Source: Nocardia sp. NBC_01730
GTDB lineage: Bacteria; Actinomycetota; Actinomycetes; Mycobacteriales; Mycobacteriaceae
Direction: 5' to 3'
Assembly: GCF_035920445.1 (NCBI RefSeq)
Contig: NZ_CP109162.1
Location: 7,440,001-7,504,000 of the forward strand
Length of the DNA stretch: 64,000 nucleotides
A program made the translations under genes and the position numbers. Shown in pieces: positions 1 through 8,845 of the stretch; position 1 is the first letter of the stretch; every line of letters begins with the position of its first letter. Below the pieces are notes generated by a model. It was not told where the DNA came from and did no database searches. It saw only the letters and a list, made by a program, of their open reading frames with translations.

Positions 1-936
1 GCCGCGCCCTACCAGCAGCGGATCAGCGGATCGTTCAGCCGAACGGTCAGCCACTGCCTGGTAGGCCTCGCGGCCCGTGAACAGCTCGACGTCTCAGCCG
101 CCGAGCACAACTTCCGTACAGCTCGCGGGACTGCCGCGGGCTCCGCTGGCAGCCAGCCGTATCCGGCGCGAATGGCTGGTGCTCTGCTCGGCGATCTGCT
201 ATATAACCGCGATCAGCTCGACGCAGCCGAGCAACTGCTGGATGAGGTCAACGAGCTCGGAATCGAAGCCGGCTCGGTGGAATCCCTGATGGCAACCTTC
301 GCGACCGCCGCCCGGATCAAGGCGCTGCGCGGCGATCTCGATGCCGCGGAACAACGCCTGGACGAGGGCGCCCGTACCGCAAAAACGCTTGCCTTGCCGC
401 GCCTTGCCGCACGCATCACCAACGAGCAGGTCCGCCTCGGCCTCACGACCGCAACCTCCGCCGGCGAAATACCGGCCAGGAGTGAAAACGGCATCGAGAT
501 CCTGACCGCCGAACTGAACGAGGATTCTGCGATACGCACGCTGCTACGCGACCGAACCCCCACCCAGATCGCCACCGCCTGCGCACGCGCCACACGCCTG
601 CGCAATTCCATCGACGCTGCGCGCCGCCCACGAGCAGCACTGCACGCACAACTGCTGCTTGCGTCCTGCCTTGCGGCGGCCGAGCAGACCGACGAGGCCA
701 AGAACGCGCTCGTGCCGGTCGTCGCGATCTGCGCAGACACCGACCTGATCCGGCCACTGCGCGACGAGGGCCCCTGGATCACCTCCCTGCTCCGCGCGCT
801 GGAACACGATCTCCGCGAAGGCCGGTGGCACGACAGCTGGCCGAGGATTCCACACGCTTTCCTGACACTGGTGCTGGACGACCCGCAACGGCATCCTCCG
901 GCTGCACGCGAATCGGAGGATGCCGACCAGCGGTAA
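1..936 (+). CDS. C-terminal part of a TPR-rich STAND/PknK-type regulator (5' cut by window edge)
   Basis: The frame is open from base 1, so the start lies outside the window; about 311 residues are visible. The protein is made of amphipathic, Ala/Leu/Asp-rich helical pairs such as LDAAEQLLDEVNELGIEAG and LDAAEQRLDEGARTAKTLA, the pattern of TPR/MalT-type superhelical sensor regions. In actinobacteria such regions form the C-terminal half of PknK-like Ser/Thr kinases and of LuxR-type STAND ATPases. No LuxR helix-turn-helix is visible before the stop, which favours the PknK-like kind. Only the sensor portion is seen, so the family call is inference. An internal ATG at 172 is unlikely to be the true start. 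Confidence 0.5.
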   Translation, partial: AAPYQQRISGSFSRTVSHCLVGLAAREQLDVSAAEHNFRTARGTAAGSAGSQPYPARMAGALLGDLLYNRDQLDAAEQLLDEVNELGIEAGSVESLMATFATAARIKALRGDLDAAEQRLDEGARTAKTLALPRLAARITNEQVRLGLTTATSAGEIPARSENGIEILTAELNEDSAIRTLLRDRTPTQIATACARATRLRNSIDAARRPRAALHAQLLLASCLAAAEQTDEAKNALVPVVAICADTDLIRPLRDEGPWITSLLRALEHDLREGRWHDSWPRIPHAFLTLVLDDPQRHPPAARESEDADQR

Positions 937-1063
937 CCGCCACGCTACTGTCTGCCGATTCCATTCACGCTCCTGCGTTACCGTGCCAAGGACTCGCTCG
1001 GTCCCAACTGGTGGATCGGCCTGGATCGCTGGCTCTCGCTGGCATGCGGAGGAGGCGCGCTTC

Positions 1064-1679
1064 AGCACGACGCTGGTCACGCTCGGTGACTTCACCAAGG
1101 GCACGACGCTGCTTGCGCTGTTCGGGTTGCTCGTGACCGTGGTGTTCCTCGTGATCGGCTGGCACGGAGCGGTGCTGTACGGCATCGTGCTCACCGCGAT
1201 CATCGGGATCGTATGCGGGTTGGTCGACCTGCCCAATGGTGTGGTCGCCGCGCCGCAGGGGCTCGAGCACACCTTCGGTCAGGCGATCATCCATCTGCCC
1301 GATGCGTTCACCGCTCAAATGGCCGGGCGGCCGTACCGGTCTGACCGCCGTCACCACCGCGGGCTGGTTTCTGATCGCGATGTTCTGCTATCCGATCTTC
1401 GCGGTGGTCGCGGGTTCCGGTGCGGTGACCGCGCCGGCCCTGATCGTGGTCGGCATCCTCATGGCCCGCGCCTTCGGCGAGATCGAGTATTCGATTCCCG
1501 CGTTCATCACCATCGTGATGATGCCGCTGACATACTCCGTCGCCAACGGCCTCGCCATGGGAATGCTCTTCTACCCGATTGCCATGGTGGCAAGGGGCCG
1601 GGTCGAGGACGTGCACCCGGCCATGTGGGTGCTGATGGTGGTGGTGTTCCTCGGTTACTTCTTCTTCCTCGCGGAATGA
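1064..1679 (+). pseudogene. Relic of an NCS2/AzgA-type purine permease
   Basis: Two pieces of one membrane transporter lie in different frames. The first (about 1064-1318) reads LVTLGDFTKGTTLLALFGLL followed by hydrophobic segments; the second (about 1322-1679) reads GGRTGLTAVTTAGWFLIAMF and then GEIEYSIPAFITIVMMPLTY to the stop. These match the central and C-terminal parts of AzgA-like hypoxanthine/guanine permeases, where the GGRTGLTAVTT stretch follows a conserved segment of some 70 residues that is missing here. The N-terminal third is also missing. The junction near 1320 is therefore an internal deletion with a frame change. Not expected to make a functional transporter. Confidence 0.75.
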
Positions 1680-1834
1680 CTCTCCCGCGCGTCTCGGGCT
1701 GAACCATCCCACGGGCTGAAACGTGTCGAATACGACCGGAAGTCGGTGCCCTCGTGCGACGATCGGACCGCAGTCCGATTCATTGCCGAGACAAAGACCG
1801 TGTCCGGAACGACATTGCAGGGATGAGGACCAGG

Positions 1835-2374
1835 ATGACCAGGAAATCCGTACTCGAACGCACCGCGAACAACACCGCATTGGATGGAATCTCGATCGAC
1901 ATCGGACTCCTGCTGCTGCGCGTCGTCTTCGGTGGCCTGCTCGCCGCGCACGGTGCGCAGAAGCTCTTCGGATGGTTCTCGGGGCCGGGATGGCGAGCGA
2001 ACGCCGACGGCTTCGAGAAGATGGGTTACAACCCGGGCAAGGTGTTCGGGACACTGGCGGGCCTGTGCGAGTTCACCGGGGGCGTCTTGCTTCTGCTCGG
2101 TCTGCTGACTCCCCTCGCCGCGGCCATCGTGCTCGGCACGATGATCAACGTGATCAATACCACCTGGGACGGCGGGCTGCTGACCGGCAAGGGCTACGAG
2201 ATGGGACTGCTGTTCGCGGTGGCCGCCGCGGCGATCGCGTTCACCGGCCCCGGCGAGTTTTCGCTGGACGCGGGGCGTCCATGGCAGCGGCAAGGTTTCG
2301 TGTGGGGTGTCGGCGCGGTGATCCTCGCGGTCGTGGCCGGAGTATTCACCCTGATTCTGAAGTGGGTGCTCTAA
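1835..2374 (+). CDS. DoxX family membrane protein
   Basis: A protein of about 179 residues with four predicted transmembrane segments and the DoxX signature: an N-terminal LLLRVVFGGLLAAHGAQKLF helix followed by a GP-rich loop, then FTGGVLLLLGLLTPLAAAIV and an ILAVVAGVFTLILKWVL C-terminal helix. DoxX proteins are small inner-membrane proteins linked in mycobacteria to redox and membrane stress complexes; substrate unknown. The ATG at 1835 is preferred because GAGG lies about 8 bases upstream; in-frame ATGs at 1754 and 1823 are alternatives. It converges on dinG with 25 bp between stops. A second, truncated DoxX piece lies at the right end of the window. Confidence 0.85.
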   Translation: MTRKSVLERTANNTALDGISIDIGLLLLRVVFGGLLAAHGAQKLFGWFSGPGWRANADGFEKMGYNPGKVFGTLAGLCEFTGGVLLLLGLLTPLAAAIVLGTMINVINTTWDGGLLTGKGYEMGLLFAVAAAAIAFTGPGEFSLDAGRPWQRQGFVWGVGAVILAVVAGVFTLILKWVL

Positions 2375-2399
2375 GTCTGTGACACGGCCGTTTGCTGTA

Positions 2400-4442
2400 T
2401 CACAGCGTGGCCGCTGTAAGCCGTTGCAGTGCTTTGACCACGATCTCCGGGTCCGCGGTCTCCCAGTAGGGCGGCAGCGAAGCGCGCAGGTAGCTGCCAT
2501 AGCGGGCAGTGGCGAGGCGTGAGTCCAAGATGGCGACCACGCCACGATCGTCGACGCTGCGCAGCAGGCGGCCGGTGCCCTGGGCGAGCAGCAGTGCGGC
2601 GTGATTGGCCGCCACGGTCATGAACCCGTTCCCGCCGCGCAGTTCCACCGCCCGCTGCCGGGCCGCGAGCAGCGGGTCGTCCGGACGAGGGAACGGAATG
2701 CGGTCGAGGATGACCAGGCTCAGCGACGGACCCGGCACATCGACGCCCTGCCATAGCGACAGCGTGCCGAACAGCGAGGTTTCCGGATCGTCGGCGAACT
2801 TGCGGACCAGCGCGCCCGTCGCGTCGTCGCCCTGGCACAGCACCGGAGTGTCCAGTCGCCCGCGCAGCGCGTCGCTGGCGGCGCGCGCCGCGCGCATGGA
2901 GGAGAACAGGCCGAGTGTGCGCCCGCCCGCGGCCTTGATCAACCGCTCGATCTCGTCCAGGTAGGCAGGCGCCAGCCCGTCGCGGCCCGGTGCGGGCAGG
3001 TGTTTGGCGACGTACAGGATGCCGGACTTGGCGTGGTCGAAGGGCGAGCCGACGTCGAGCGAGCTCCATCGGACGATGTCGGCGTCCGAGGGAGCTTCGG
3101 CGCCGTTCGCGGTGGCCGCGTCGGTGCGATTGCCCGATTGCGCGGGCAGACCCCAGGTGATGGCGAGCCCGTCGAACGATCCGCCGATCTGCAACGTGGC
3201 CGAGGTCAGCACGACCGTCGCGGTGCCGAAGAGCCTGCTGCGCAGCAGCCCGCCCACGGCGAGCGGCGCCATGCGCAGCGAGCGGCGCACGACGCCGCGC
3301 ATCTCGTCGGCCGCCAGCCAGATGACATCGCGGCGGGAGGCTGGGTCCGGCTCGTCGAACGCGGTCAGCGCGCGGACCGCGCTGTCGTGCACCTCGTCGA
3401 TCGCGGCCACCGCCAGATTCCGGGCAGCGGCGTTCTCGGGATCGCCCTGCGCGGTGGTGCCTTGGGGCGCGAGCGCGGTGCGCGCGTTCCACGCGGCATC
3501 GCGGATGAGGGCGAGTACCGGGGCCACGCCGTCGGGCAGGTTGTCCCAGCGGGCGGCGGGCAGGTCGTCCAAGACGTCGTGCCACGACTCGGCGGCGCCC
3601 TCCAAGCGATCAAGCTCCCGCTCGTCGATGAGCTTGGCGCAGCGCCGGGCGGCCGCGCTGATCGCGGCAGGGGCAAGCTCGGCGGTTGCCACGCCGGTGA
3701 CCCGGTCGACCAGCTCGTGCGCCTCGTCGATGACCACCACGTCGTGCTCGGGCAGCACCTGGATGCCGCTGATCGCGTCGATCGCGAGCAGCGCGTGATT
3801 GGTCACCACCACGTCGGACTGCGCCGACTCGGCCCTTGCCCGCTCGGCGAAGCAGTCCTGACCGAAAGGACAGCGGGACTTGCCTAGGCATTCCCGCGAC
3901 GACACGCTGACCTGCCGCCAGGCACGATCGCTCACCCCGGGGGCGAGCTCGTCCCGGTCGCCGGTCTCGGTGTCGGAGGCCCATTCGTTGAGCCGCTGGA
4001 CCTCGCGTCCGAGTCGCGAGATCGCGAACGCGTCGAACAGCTCCGCCTCGGCCGGCTCGTCCGGAATCGCGCTATTGATCTTGTTCAAGCACAGATAGTT
4101 GTTGCGCCCCTTGAGGATCGCGTACTTCGGGGTCCGCCCCAGTGGTTTGCTCAGCGCCTCGGCGAGCCGGGGGAGATCCCGGTCGACCAGCTGGCGCTGT
4201 AGTGCGATCGTCGCCGTCGAGACCACCACGGTGCGCCCGGTGCGCACCGCGTGGCGCAGGCTCGGGACGAGATACGCCAGCGACTTGCCGGTTCCCGTCC
4301 CGGCCTGCACCGCGAGATGTTCCTTGGTGTCGATCGCGTGGTCCACCGCCGCCGCCATCGTCACCTGCCCGTCGCGTTCCTTGCCGCCGAGCGCCTGCAC
4401 GGCGGTGGCCAAAAGGTCGGAAACGGGCGGCAGTTCGGGCAC
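2400..4442 (-). CDS. dinG: ATP-dependent helicase DinG
   Basis: 680-residue superfamily 2 helicase of the XPD/DinG iron-sulfur group, homologous to mycobacterial Rv1329c; it unwinds DNA with 5'-3' polarity in repair and conflict resolution. Walker A AGTGTGKS is at residues 47-54 and the DEAH box at 239-242. Four cysteines (C118, C185, C191, C197) are spaced as expected for the 4Fe-4S cluster between motifs I and II. The C-terminal half carries TSATLQIGGSFDGLAITWGL and a QGTGRLLRS motif VI. Length is normal for the family. Start ATG at 4442. pncA and pncB follow upstream on the same strand, as part of the conserved block. Confidence 0.93.
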   Translation of the reverse strand: MPELPPVSDLLATAVQALGGKERDGQVTMAAAVDHAIDTKEHLAVQAGTGTGKSLAYLVPSLRHAVRTGRTVVVSTATIALQRQLVDRDLPRLAEALSKPLGRTPKYAILKGRNNYLCLNKINSAIPDEPAEAELFDAFAISRLGREVQRLNEWASDTETGDRDELAPGVSDRAWRQVSVSSRECLGKSRCPFGQDCFAERARAESAQSDVVVTNHALLAIDAISGIQVLPEHDVVVIDEAHELVDRVTGVATAELAPAAISAAARRCAKLIDERELDRLEGAAESWHDVLDDLPAARWDNLPDGVAPVLALIRDAAWNARTALAPQGTTAQGDPENAAARNLAVAAIDEVHDSAVRALTAFDEPDPASRRDVIWLAADEMRGVVRRSLRMAPLAVGGLLRSRLFGTATVVLTSATLQIGGSFDGLAITWGLPAQSGNRTDAATANGAEAPSDADIVRWSSLDVGSPFDHAKSGILYVAKHLPAPGRDGLAPAYLDEIERLIKAAGGRTLGLFSSMRAARAASDALRGRLDTPVLCQGDDATGALVRKFADDPETSLFGTLSLWQGVDVPGPSLSLVILDRIPFPRPDDPLLAARQRAVELRGGNGFMTVAANHAALLLAQGTGRLLRSVDDRGVVAILDSRLATARYGSYLRASLPPYWETADPEIVVKALQRLTAATL

Positions 4443-4500
4443 GCGAGCAGCCTACTTGGTGCGTCCGACACGGCAGGGCGGTCAGCGAGACCGGACGGTC

Positions 4501-5067
4501 CTATCGGTGGACGCTTCCTTCCAGGTCGACACCCGCCGTGCGCATGCGGCCCAGCGCGGCGCTGGTGGTGTCCGGCGCGACCCCTGCGGTGAGGTCGAGC
4601 AGAACACGGGTGTCGAAGCCTTCGATGCGCGCGTCGAGGGCGGTGGCGCGCACACAGTGGTCGGTGGCGATGCCGACGATGTCGACGGCATCGATGCCGT
4701 GGTCGTGCAGCCAATCGGCGAGTCCGGTGCCGTCCTCGGCGGCGCCCTCGAACCCGGAGTAGGCCGCGGAGTACGCGCCTTTGGAAAAGATCTGGTGGAT
4801 GGGCTCAGTGGTCAGTGCGGGATGGAAATCGGCGCCGGACGTGCCGACCCGGCAGTGCGGCGGCCAGCTGTCGACGTAGTCGGGGTCGTCGGCGAAGTGT
4901 TCGCCGGGGTCGATGTGGTAATCGCGGGTCGCGACGACCGCGTTGTAGCGGGTGGCCGTGAGGTGCTCGCTGATCCGCGCGGCCACCGCGGCGCCGCCGG
5001 TGACGGCGAGCGAACCGCCCTCGCAGAAATCGTTCTGGACGTCGACGATGATCAGGGCTCGGGTCAT
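4501..5067 (-). CDS. pncA: Nicotinamidase/pyrazinamidase
   Basis: Isochorismatase-fold amidohydrolase that converts nicotinamide to nicotinate for NAD salvage, and activates pyrazinamide in mycobacteria. With the ATG at 5067 the protein is 188 residues and the catalytic triad falls at D9, K96 and C138 (IVGIATDHCVR), with metal ligands D49, H51, H57 and H71, all present. A GGGAGGT ribosome binding site sits directly upstream, so this start is preferred over an ATG 23 codons earlier. It lies next to pncB, whose product uses nicotinate; the pair therefore makes a two-step salvage route from nicotinamide to nicotinate mononucleotide. In M. tuberculosis pncA is not at this position. Confidence 0.93.
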   Translation of the reverse strand: MTRALIIVDVQNDFCEGGSLAVTGGAAVAARISEHLTATRYNAVVATRDYHIDPGEHFADDPDYVDSWPPHCRVGTSGADFHPALTTEPIHQIFSKGAYSAAYSGFEGAAEDGTGLADWLHDHGIDAVDIVGIATDHCVRATALDARIEGFDTRVLLDLTAGVAPDTTSAALGRMRTAGVDLEGSVHR

Positions 5068-5212
5068 GGTGACCTCCCGCGGTGTGAACTGTGTGGCCGA
5101 TCTCGATTCTGCCGCTGAGTCGAACGACCGGTTCACGCGACTCGCGGTGAATTCCCGACCCGCGATGTAAACGCGGGCACCCCGCGCGCTGATTACTTGT
5201 GTGCCCCTGACC

Positions 5213-6541
5213 TCAGGCGAAGGTGGTCGAGATCGCGGGCTCGCCCGCGGAGAGTTTCAGGCCCTCCCACGGAAGGCTGATCAGCCCGCGGGCGACCAGG
5301 TCGCGGCCGGCGGCCAGCGTGGGCAACCCCTCGACCTGCTCGCCGGTGCGCACAAGCGGAACGAGCAGCTCGCGCGCCACCAGTCCGTCGACGGCGGGCA
5401 CGGGTCCGGTCGCCGGGTACACGATCTCCTCGACGATCGTCCCGGTGCGCCGGGCCAGGCGGACCGCCTTCTTCGTGCCGCCACGCGACTCCTTGTGACT
5501 GCTGCGCTTGGCCACCGGCAACCCGTCCACCTCGACCAGCTTGTAGACCATCCCAGCCGTCGGGGCGCCAGACCCGGTGACCAGCGCGGTGCCGACGCCG
5601 TACACGTCGACCGGCTCGGCGCGCAGCGCGGCGATGGCGTACTCGTCGAGATCGCCGGAGACCACGATGCGGGTCTTGGTGGCGCCGAGCGCGTCGAGCT
5701 GGTCGCGCACCTGCCTGGCCAGCACGCCGAGATCGCCGGAGTCGATCCGCACGCCACCCAGTTCCGGGCCCGCCACCTCGATGGCGGCCGCCACGCCCTT
5801 GGTGATGTCGAAGGTGTCCACCAGCAGAGTGGTCCCGATCCCCAGCGTTTCCACCTGGCCGCGGAACGCGGCCGCCTCGTGCGCGCCGTCGACGCCGCTG
5901 TGCAGCAGCGTGAAGGCGTGTGCGCTGGTGCCCGCGCCGGGAACCCCGTAGCGGCGCACAGCCTCGAGATTCGAGGTGGCGTCGAAACCGGCCAGGTACG
6001 CGGCGCGGGCACTGGCGGGCGCGGCCAGCTCGTGGGTGCGCCGCGAGCCCATCTCGATCATCCGGCGACCGCCCGCCGCGCTTACCATGCGTGCGGCGGC
6101 GGACGCGATGGCGCTGTCGTGGTTGAGGATCGACAGGATCAGCGTCTCCAGGACCACGCATTCGGCGAAGCTGCCGCGCACCGAGACGATCGGGGACCCC
6201 GGGAAGTACAACTCACCCTCCGCATAGCTGTCGAGATCGCCGGTGAACCGGTAGTTACGCAACCAGTCGATGGTGCGCTCATCCGAGAACGACGCCGCGA
6301 CAGCCAACTCGGCCTCGCCGAAGCGGAAGTGCCGCAGCGCATCCAGCAGCCTGCCGGTGCCTGCGACGACGCCGTAGCGGCGCCCATTCGGCAAACGTCT
6401 GGCGAATACCTCGAAGGTGCATCGTCGATGCGCCGAGCCGTCGGCGAGCGCGGCGGCGAGCATCGTCAATTCGTACTGGTCGGTGAGCAGCGCCGTGCTG
6501 GTGACGCCGTCGCGGATATCCACCCGAGTCACTGTAGACAC
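5213..6541 (-). CDS. pncB: Nicotinate phosphoribosyltransferase
   Basis: 442-residue PncB of the Rv1330c type. It condenses nicotinate with PRPP to nicotinate mononucleotide, with ATP hydrolysis, in the Preiss-Handler pathway. The N-terminus [17 protein letters not shown] is typical, as are the central [20 protein letters not shown] segment and the phosphate-binding [18 protein letters not shown] region near residues 335-355. It precedes pncA on the same strand with about 145 bp between, and is divergent from clpS, as in mycobacteria. Length and motifs are intact. Confidence 0.93.
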   Translation of the reverse strand: MSTVTRVDIRDGVTSTALLTDQYELTMLAAALADGSAHRRCTFEVFARRLPNGRRYGVVAGTGRLLDALRHFRFGEAELAVAASFSDERTIDWLRNYRFTGDLDSYAEGELYFPGSPIVSVRGSFAECVVLETLILSILNHDSAIASAAARMVSAAGGRRMIEMGSRRTHELAAPASARAAYLAGFDATSNLEAVRRYGVPGAGTSAHAFTLLHSGVDGAHEAAAFRGQVETLGIGTTLLVDTFDITKGVAAAIEVAGPELGGVRIDSGDLGVLARQVRDQLDALGATKTRIVVSGDLDEYAIAALRAEPVDVYGVGTALVTGSGAPTAGMVYKLVEVDGLPVAKRSSHKESRGGTKKAVRLARRTGTIVEEIVYPATGPVPAVDGLVARELLVPLVRTGEQVEGLPTLAAGRDLVARGLISLPWEGLKLSAGEPAISTTFA

Positions 6542-6684
6542 GCTGGTTCCGTAGCTCAGGCGGGCGCCTGGCCGGTGAGCTGGGCAAGGCGGCGAATCGG
6601 GGCCACGCGGGTGTTGTTTATCCGGAGTCGAGTCGTACCCTGGACGTTATGGCCTTGTGCAACATAGTCCGAGGTGACGTCGTT

Positions 6685-6999
6685 ATGGGCGCCGTGAACG
6701 TGACACTGTCGGCGGCACAGGCGACTCCAGAGGCGGTCGAGTACACCGAGGTCCTGGAGGCCGAGGACCGCCCCTGGGTGACCGTCGTCTGGGACGACCC
6801 TGTCAACCTCATGCACTACGTCGCCTATATCTTCCAAAAGCTGTTCGGCTACAGCAAAGCGAAGGCGACCGAGCTGATGCTGAAGGTGCACAACGAGGGT
6901 AAGGCGGTGGTGTCGTCGGGTTCGCGGGACAAGATGGAACACGACGTCCAGCGGCTGCACGCCGCGGGACTCTGGGCCACCATGCAACGGGACGACTGA
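6685..6999 (+). CDS. clpS: ATP-dependent Clp protease adaptor ClpS
   Basis: About 104-residue adaptor that delivers N-degron substrates to ClpC/ClpA-ClpP. The core [20 protein letters not shown], the Lys-rich helix [20 protein letters not shown] and the C-terminal [10 protein letters not shown] match Rv1331 closely. The DDPVNLM segment includes the Asn-Asp pocket residues that bind the substrate alpha-amino group. The ATG at 6685 is chosen because GAGGTG lies 8 bases upstream and the resulting length matches mycobacterial ClpS; an in-frame ATG at 6649 would add 12 residues. First gene of a rightward run (clpS, DUF2017, P1 peptidase). Confidence 0.92.
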   Translation: MGAVNVTLSAAQATPEAVEYTEVLEAEDRPWVTVVWDDPVNLMHYVAYIFQKLFGYSKAKATELMLKVHNEGKAVVSSGSRDKMEHDVQRLHAAGLWATMQRDD

Positions 7000-7021
7000 C
7001 CAGAACGACTACCCTGACGCC

Positions 7022-7591
7022 GTGCGCAACTGGAGCAGGAAGAACTCGCTGAGCGGTCTCAAACTGCGTTCCGAAATGGACGCACGTGAGGCCAACGTGC
7101 TTCGGTCATTGGTCGGCGCGGTCGCCGGGCTGCTCACCGAACGCGCCGAGTCGTCCCCTGAGGACGATCTCGCCGCGTTGACCGGTCTGCGTTCCGGCAA
7201 CACGGAGCCGCCGGACGACCCGCGACTGAGCAGACTCCTCCCGGACTTCCACCGCAGCGAGCCGGGATCGCCGGATGCCGATCGCGCCGACCTCAACAGC
7301 GCGCTGCGTGGCCTGCACGAGCCGGACATCATCGATGCCAAGCTGGCGGCCGGTTCGGTCGTGCTGGACACCGTGCCGGACGCCGGCGGCAGGGTCGTAC
7401 TCACCCCCGAACAGGCCGACGCGTGGCTGACCGCGCTTACCGACGTGCGGCTCGCGCTGGGCACGGTGCTGGGCATCGACGCCGACACGCCCGACCATCT
7501 GGCCCCTGACGACCCGCGCGCCCCGCACCTGGACGTGTACCACTGGCTGACCTGGATGCAGGACTCTTTGTTGCAGGCGTTGGCGCCCTGA
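7022..7591 (+). CDS. DUF2017 family protein (Rv1332-like)
   Basis: 189-residue soluble protein starting at GTG 7022, 22 bp after clpS. The order clpS then DUF2017 is conserved across Actinobacteria, which suggests a role linked to Clp proteolysis, but no biochemical function is established. Recognisable features are the N-terminal NVLRSLVGAVAGLLTERAES helix and the C-terminal segment ending DVYHWLTWMQDSLLQALAP, typical of the family. No transmembrane segment or signal peptide. Mycobacterial Rv1332 has been annotated as a putative regulator; I see no DNA-binding motif that proves it. Confidence 0.85.
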   Translation: MRNWSRKNSLSGLKLRSEMDAREANVLRSLVGAVAGLLTERAESSPEDDLAALTGLRSGNTEPPDDPRLSRLLPDFHRSEPGSPDADRADLNSALRGLHEPDIIDAKLAAGSVVLDTVPDAGGRVVLTPEQADAWLTALTDVRLALGTVLGIDADTPDHLAPDDPRAPHLDVYHWLTWMQDSLLQALAP

Positions 7592-7658
7592 GCATGCCTC
7601 CGGTGCGAAGATCGATCGGAGCGATCGGCACGTCGTTGCGCCGTGAGGAGCAGAAATA

Positions 7659-8720
7659 GTGAATGGCGAAGCAGGGCAGCGCAATTCGCTCACCGATGTC
7701 CCCGGGCTGCTGGTCGGCCACCACCACGTGCTCGACGCCGACGCCACGCTCGGAGCCGGGGCGGCGACCGGATGCACGGTCGTGCGCATACCGGGCGCCG
7801 CGGTGGCGGCGGTCGACGTGCGCGGCGGTGGACCCGGCACCCGGGAGACCGACCTGCTCGATCCGGTGAACACCGTCCGTCAGGTCGACGCGATCCTGCT
7901 GACCGGCGGCAGCGCCTACGGCCTGGCCGCGGCCGACGGCGTGATGCGCTGGTTGGAGGAGAACGGCGCAGGCATCGTGATGGATCCGGCCGACACGAGC
8001 CGGGTGGTGCCCATCGTCCCCGGCGCGGTGATCTTCGATCTCCCCGTCGGCGCGTGGGACATCCGGCCCACCGCCGAGTTCGGCTATCGGGCGGCGGAGG
8101 CGGCGGCGACCGAATTCGCGCGGGGCTCGGTCGGCGCGGGCGTCGGTGCACGAGCCGGATCCATCAAAGGCGGTGTCGGGACCGCGAGCATCGTGCTGAG
8201 CGAAGGCGCCGCGGCCGGGATCACCGTCGCCGCGCTGATCGTGGCCAATCCCGTTGGCTCGGTGTTCGATCCGCGCACCGGGCTGCCCTGGGGGTGCGGC
8301 ACCGACGGCCCCGACTACTTCGGACTGCGCCCGCCGACCACCGAGAAACTGGCGGTGGCCAACGCGCTTCCGGTAAAAGGCACGGTGCTCAACACCACCA
8401 TCGGCGTAGTCGCCACGGACGCCCCGCTCGATCCTGCGGGATGCCGACGGATGGCGACCACCGCGCACGACGGTCTGGCCAGGGCGATCCGCCCCGCGCA
8501 CTCTCCGCTCGATGGGGACACGCTTTTCGCGCTTGCCACGGGAACCGCCGATGCGGGCTCGGACATTCCGCTCCCACCCGCCTTCCCCGCGGACCTGCTG
8601 GTCCTCGACGAACTCTGCACAGCGGCCGCGGTCTGTGTCGAACGCGCCATCGTCGACGCGATTCGCTCGGCGCGCCCGGTCGCGGGCATCCCGGCCTACC
8701 ACGACCTGTTCTGTGTTTGA
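7659..8720 (+). CDS. P1 family peptidase (DmpA/Rv1333-like aminopeptidase)
   Basis: 353-residue member of the DmpA/BapA-type autoproteolytic N-terminal nucleophile hydrolases. Features seen: LTDVPGLLVGHHHV near the N-terminus, the ILLTGGSAYGLAAADGVMRW segment around residues 80-97, and the KGGVGTAS motif at about 170-177, where self-cleavage before the Thr/Ser nucleophile is expected to create the alpha and beta subunits. Start GTG 7659 follows GAGGAG. It is the Rv1333 homologue in the conserved block. The next conserved gene, mec, is pushed about 930 bp downstream by a repeat array. Confidence 0.9.
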   Translation: MNGEAGQRNSLTDVPGLLVGHHHVLDADATLGAGAATGCTVVRIPGAAVAAVDVRGGGPGTRETDLLDPVNTVRQVDAILLTGGSAYGLAAADGVMRWLEENGAGIVMDPADTSRVVPIVPGAVIFDLPVGAWDIRPTAEFGYRAAEAAATEFARGSVGAGVGARAGSIKGGVGTASIVLSEGAAAGITVAALIVANPVGSVFDPRTGLPWGCGTDGPDYFGLRPPTTEKLAVANALPVKGTVLNTTIGVVATDAPLDPAGCRRMATTAHDGLARAIRPAHSPLDGDTLFALATGTADAGSDIPLPPAFPADLLVLDELCTAAAVCVERAIVDAIRSARPVAGIPAYHDLFCV

Positions 8721-8845
8721 TTTGCCGCGCCTGCGGCGCGGCGTGTTCGCGGCCCCCTTATGGCTCGCGTCCGAGCGGCCGCCGCTGGCGACTTCGTCGC
8801 GGACGCGGCGGCCGCTCGGACGCGAGCCGGGCCGCGAACGGGCAA
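8716..8845 (+). repeat. Dispersed hairpin repeat, copy A
   Basis: Begins right at the P1 peptidase stop. Hairpin 1 is GCCGCGCC-TGC-GGCGCGGC at 8724-8742, a perfect 8-bp stem. Hairpin 2 has perfect 23-bp arms, 8762-8784 and 8806-8828, enclosing a small stem GCGAC-TTC-GTCGC at 8788-8800; outside it, gttcgcggcc near 8747 pairs with ggccgcgaac near 8830. Related copies lie at 12978, 13217-13262 (inverted) and 15508. It may act as a terminator for the peptidase gene, but the size and recurrence point to a mobile or structural repeat family. Confidence 0.85.
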
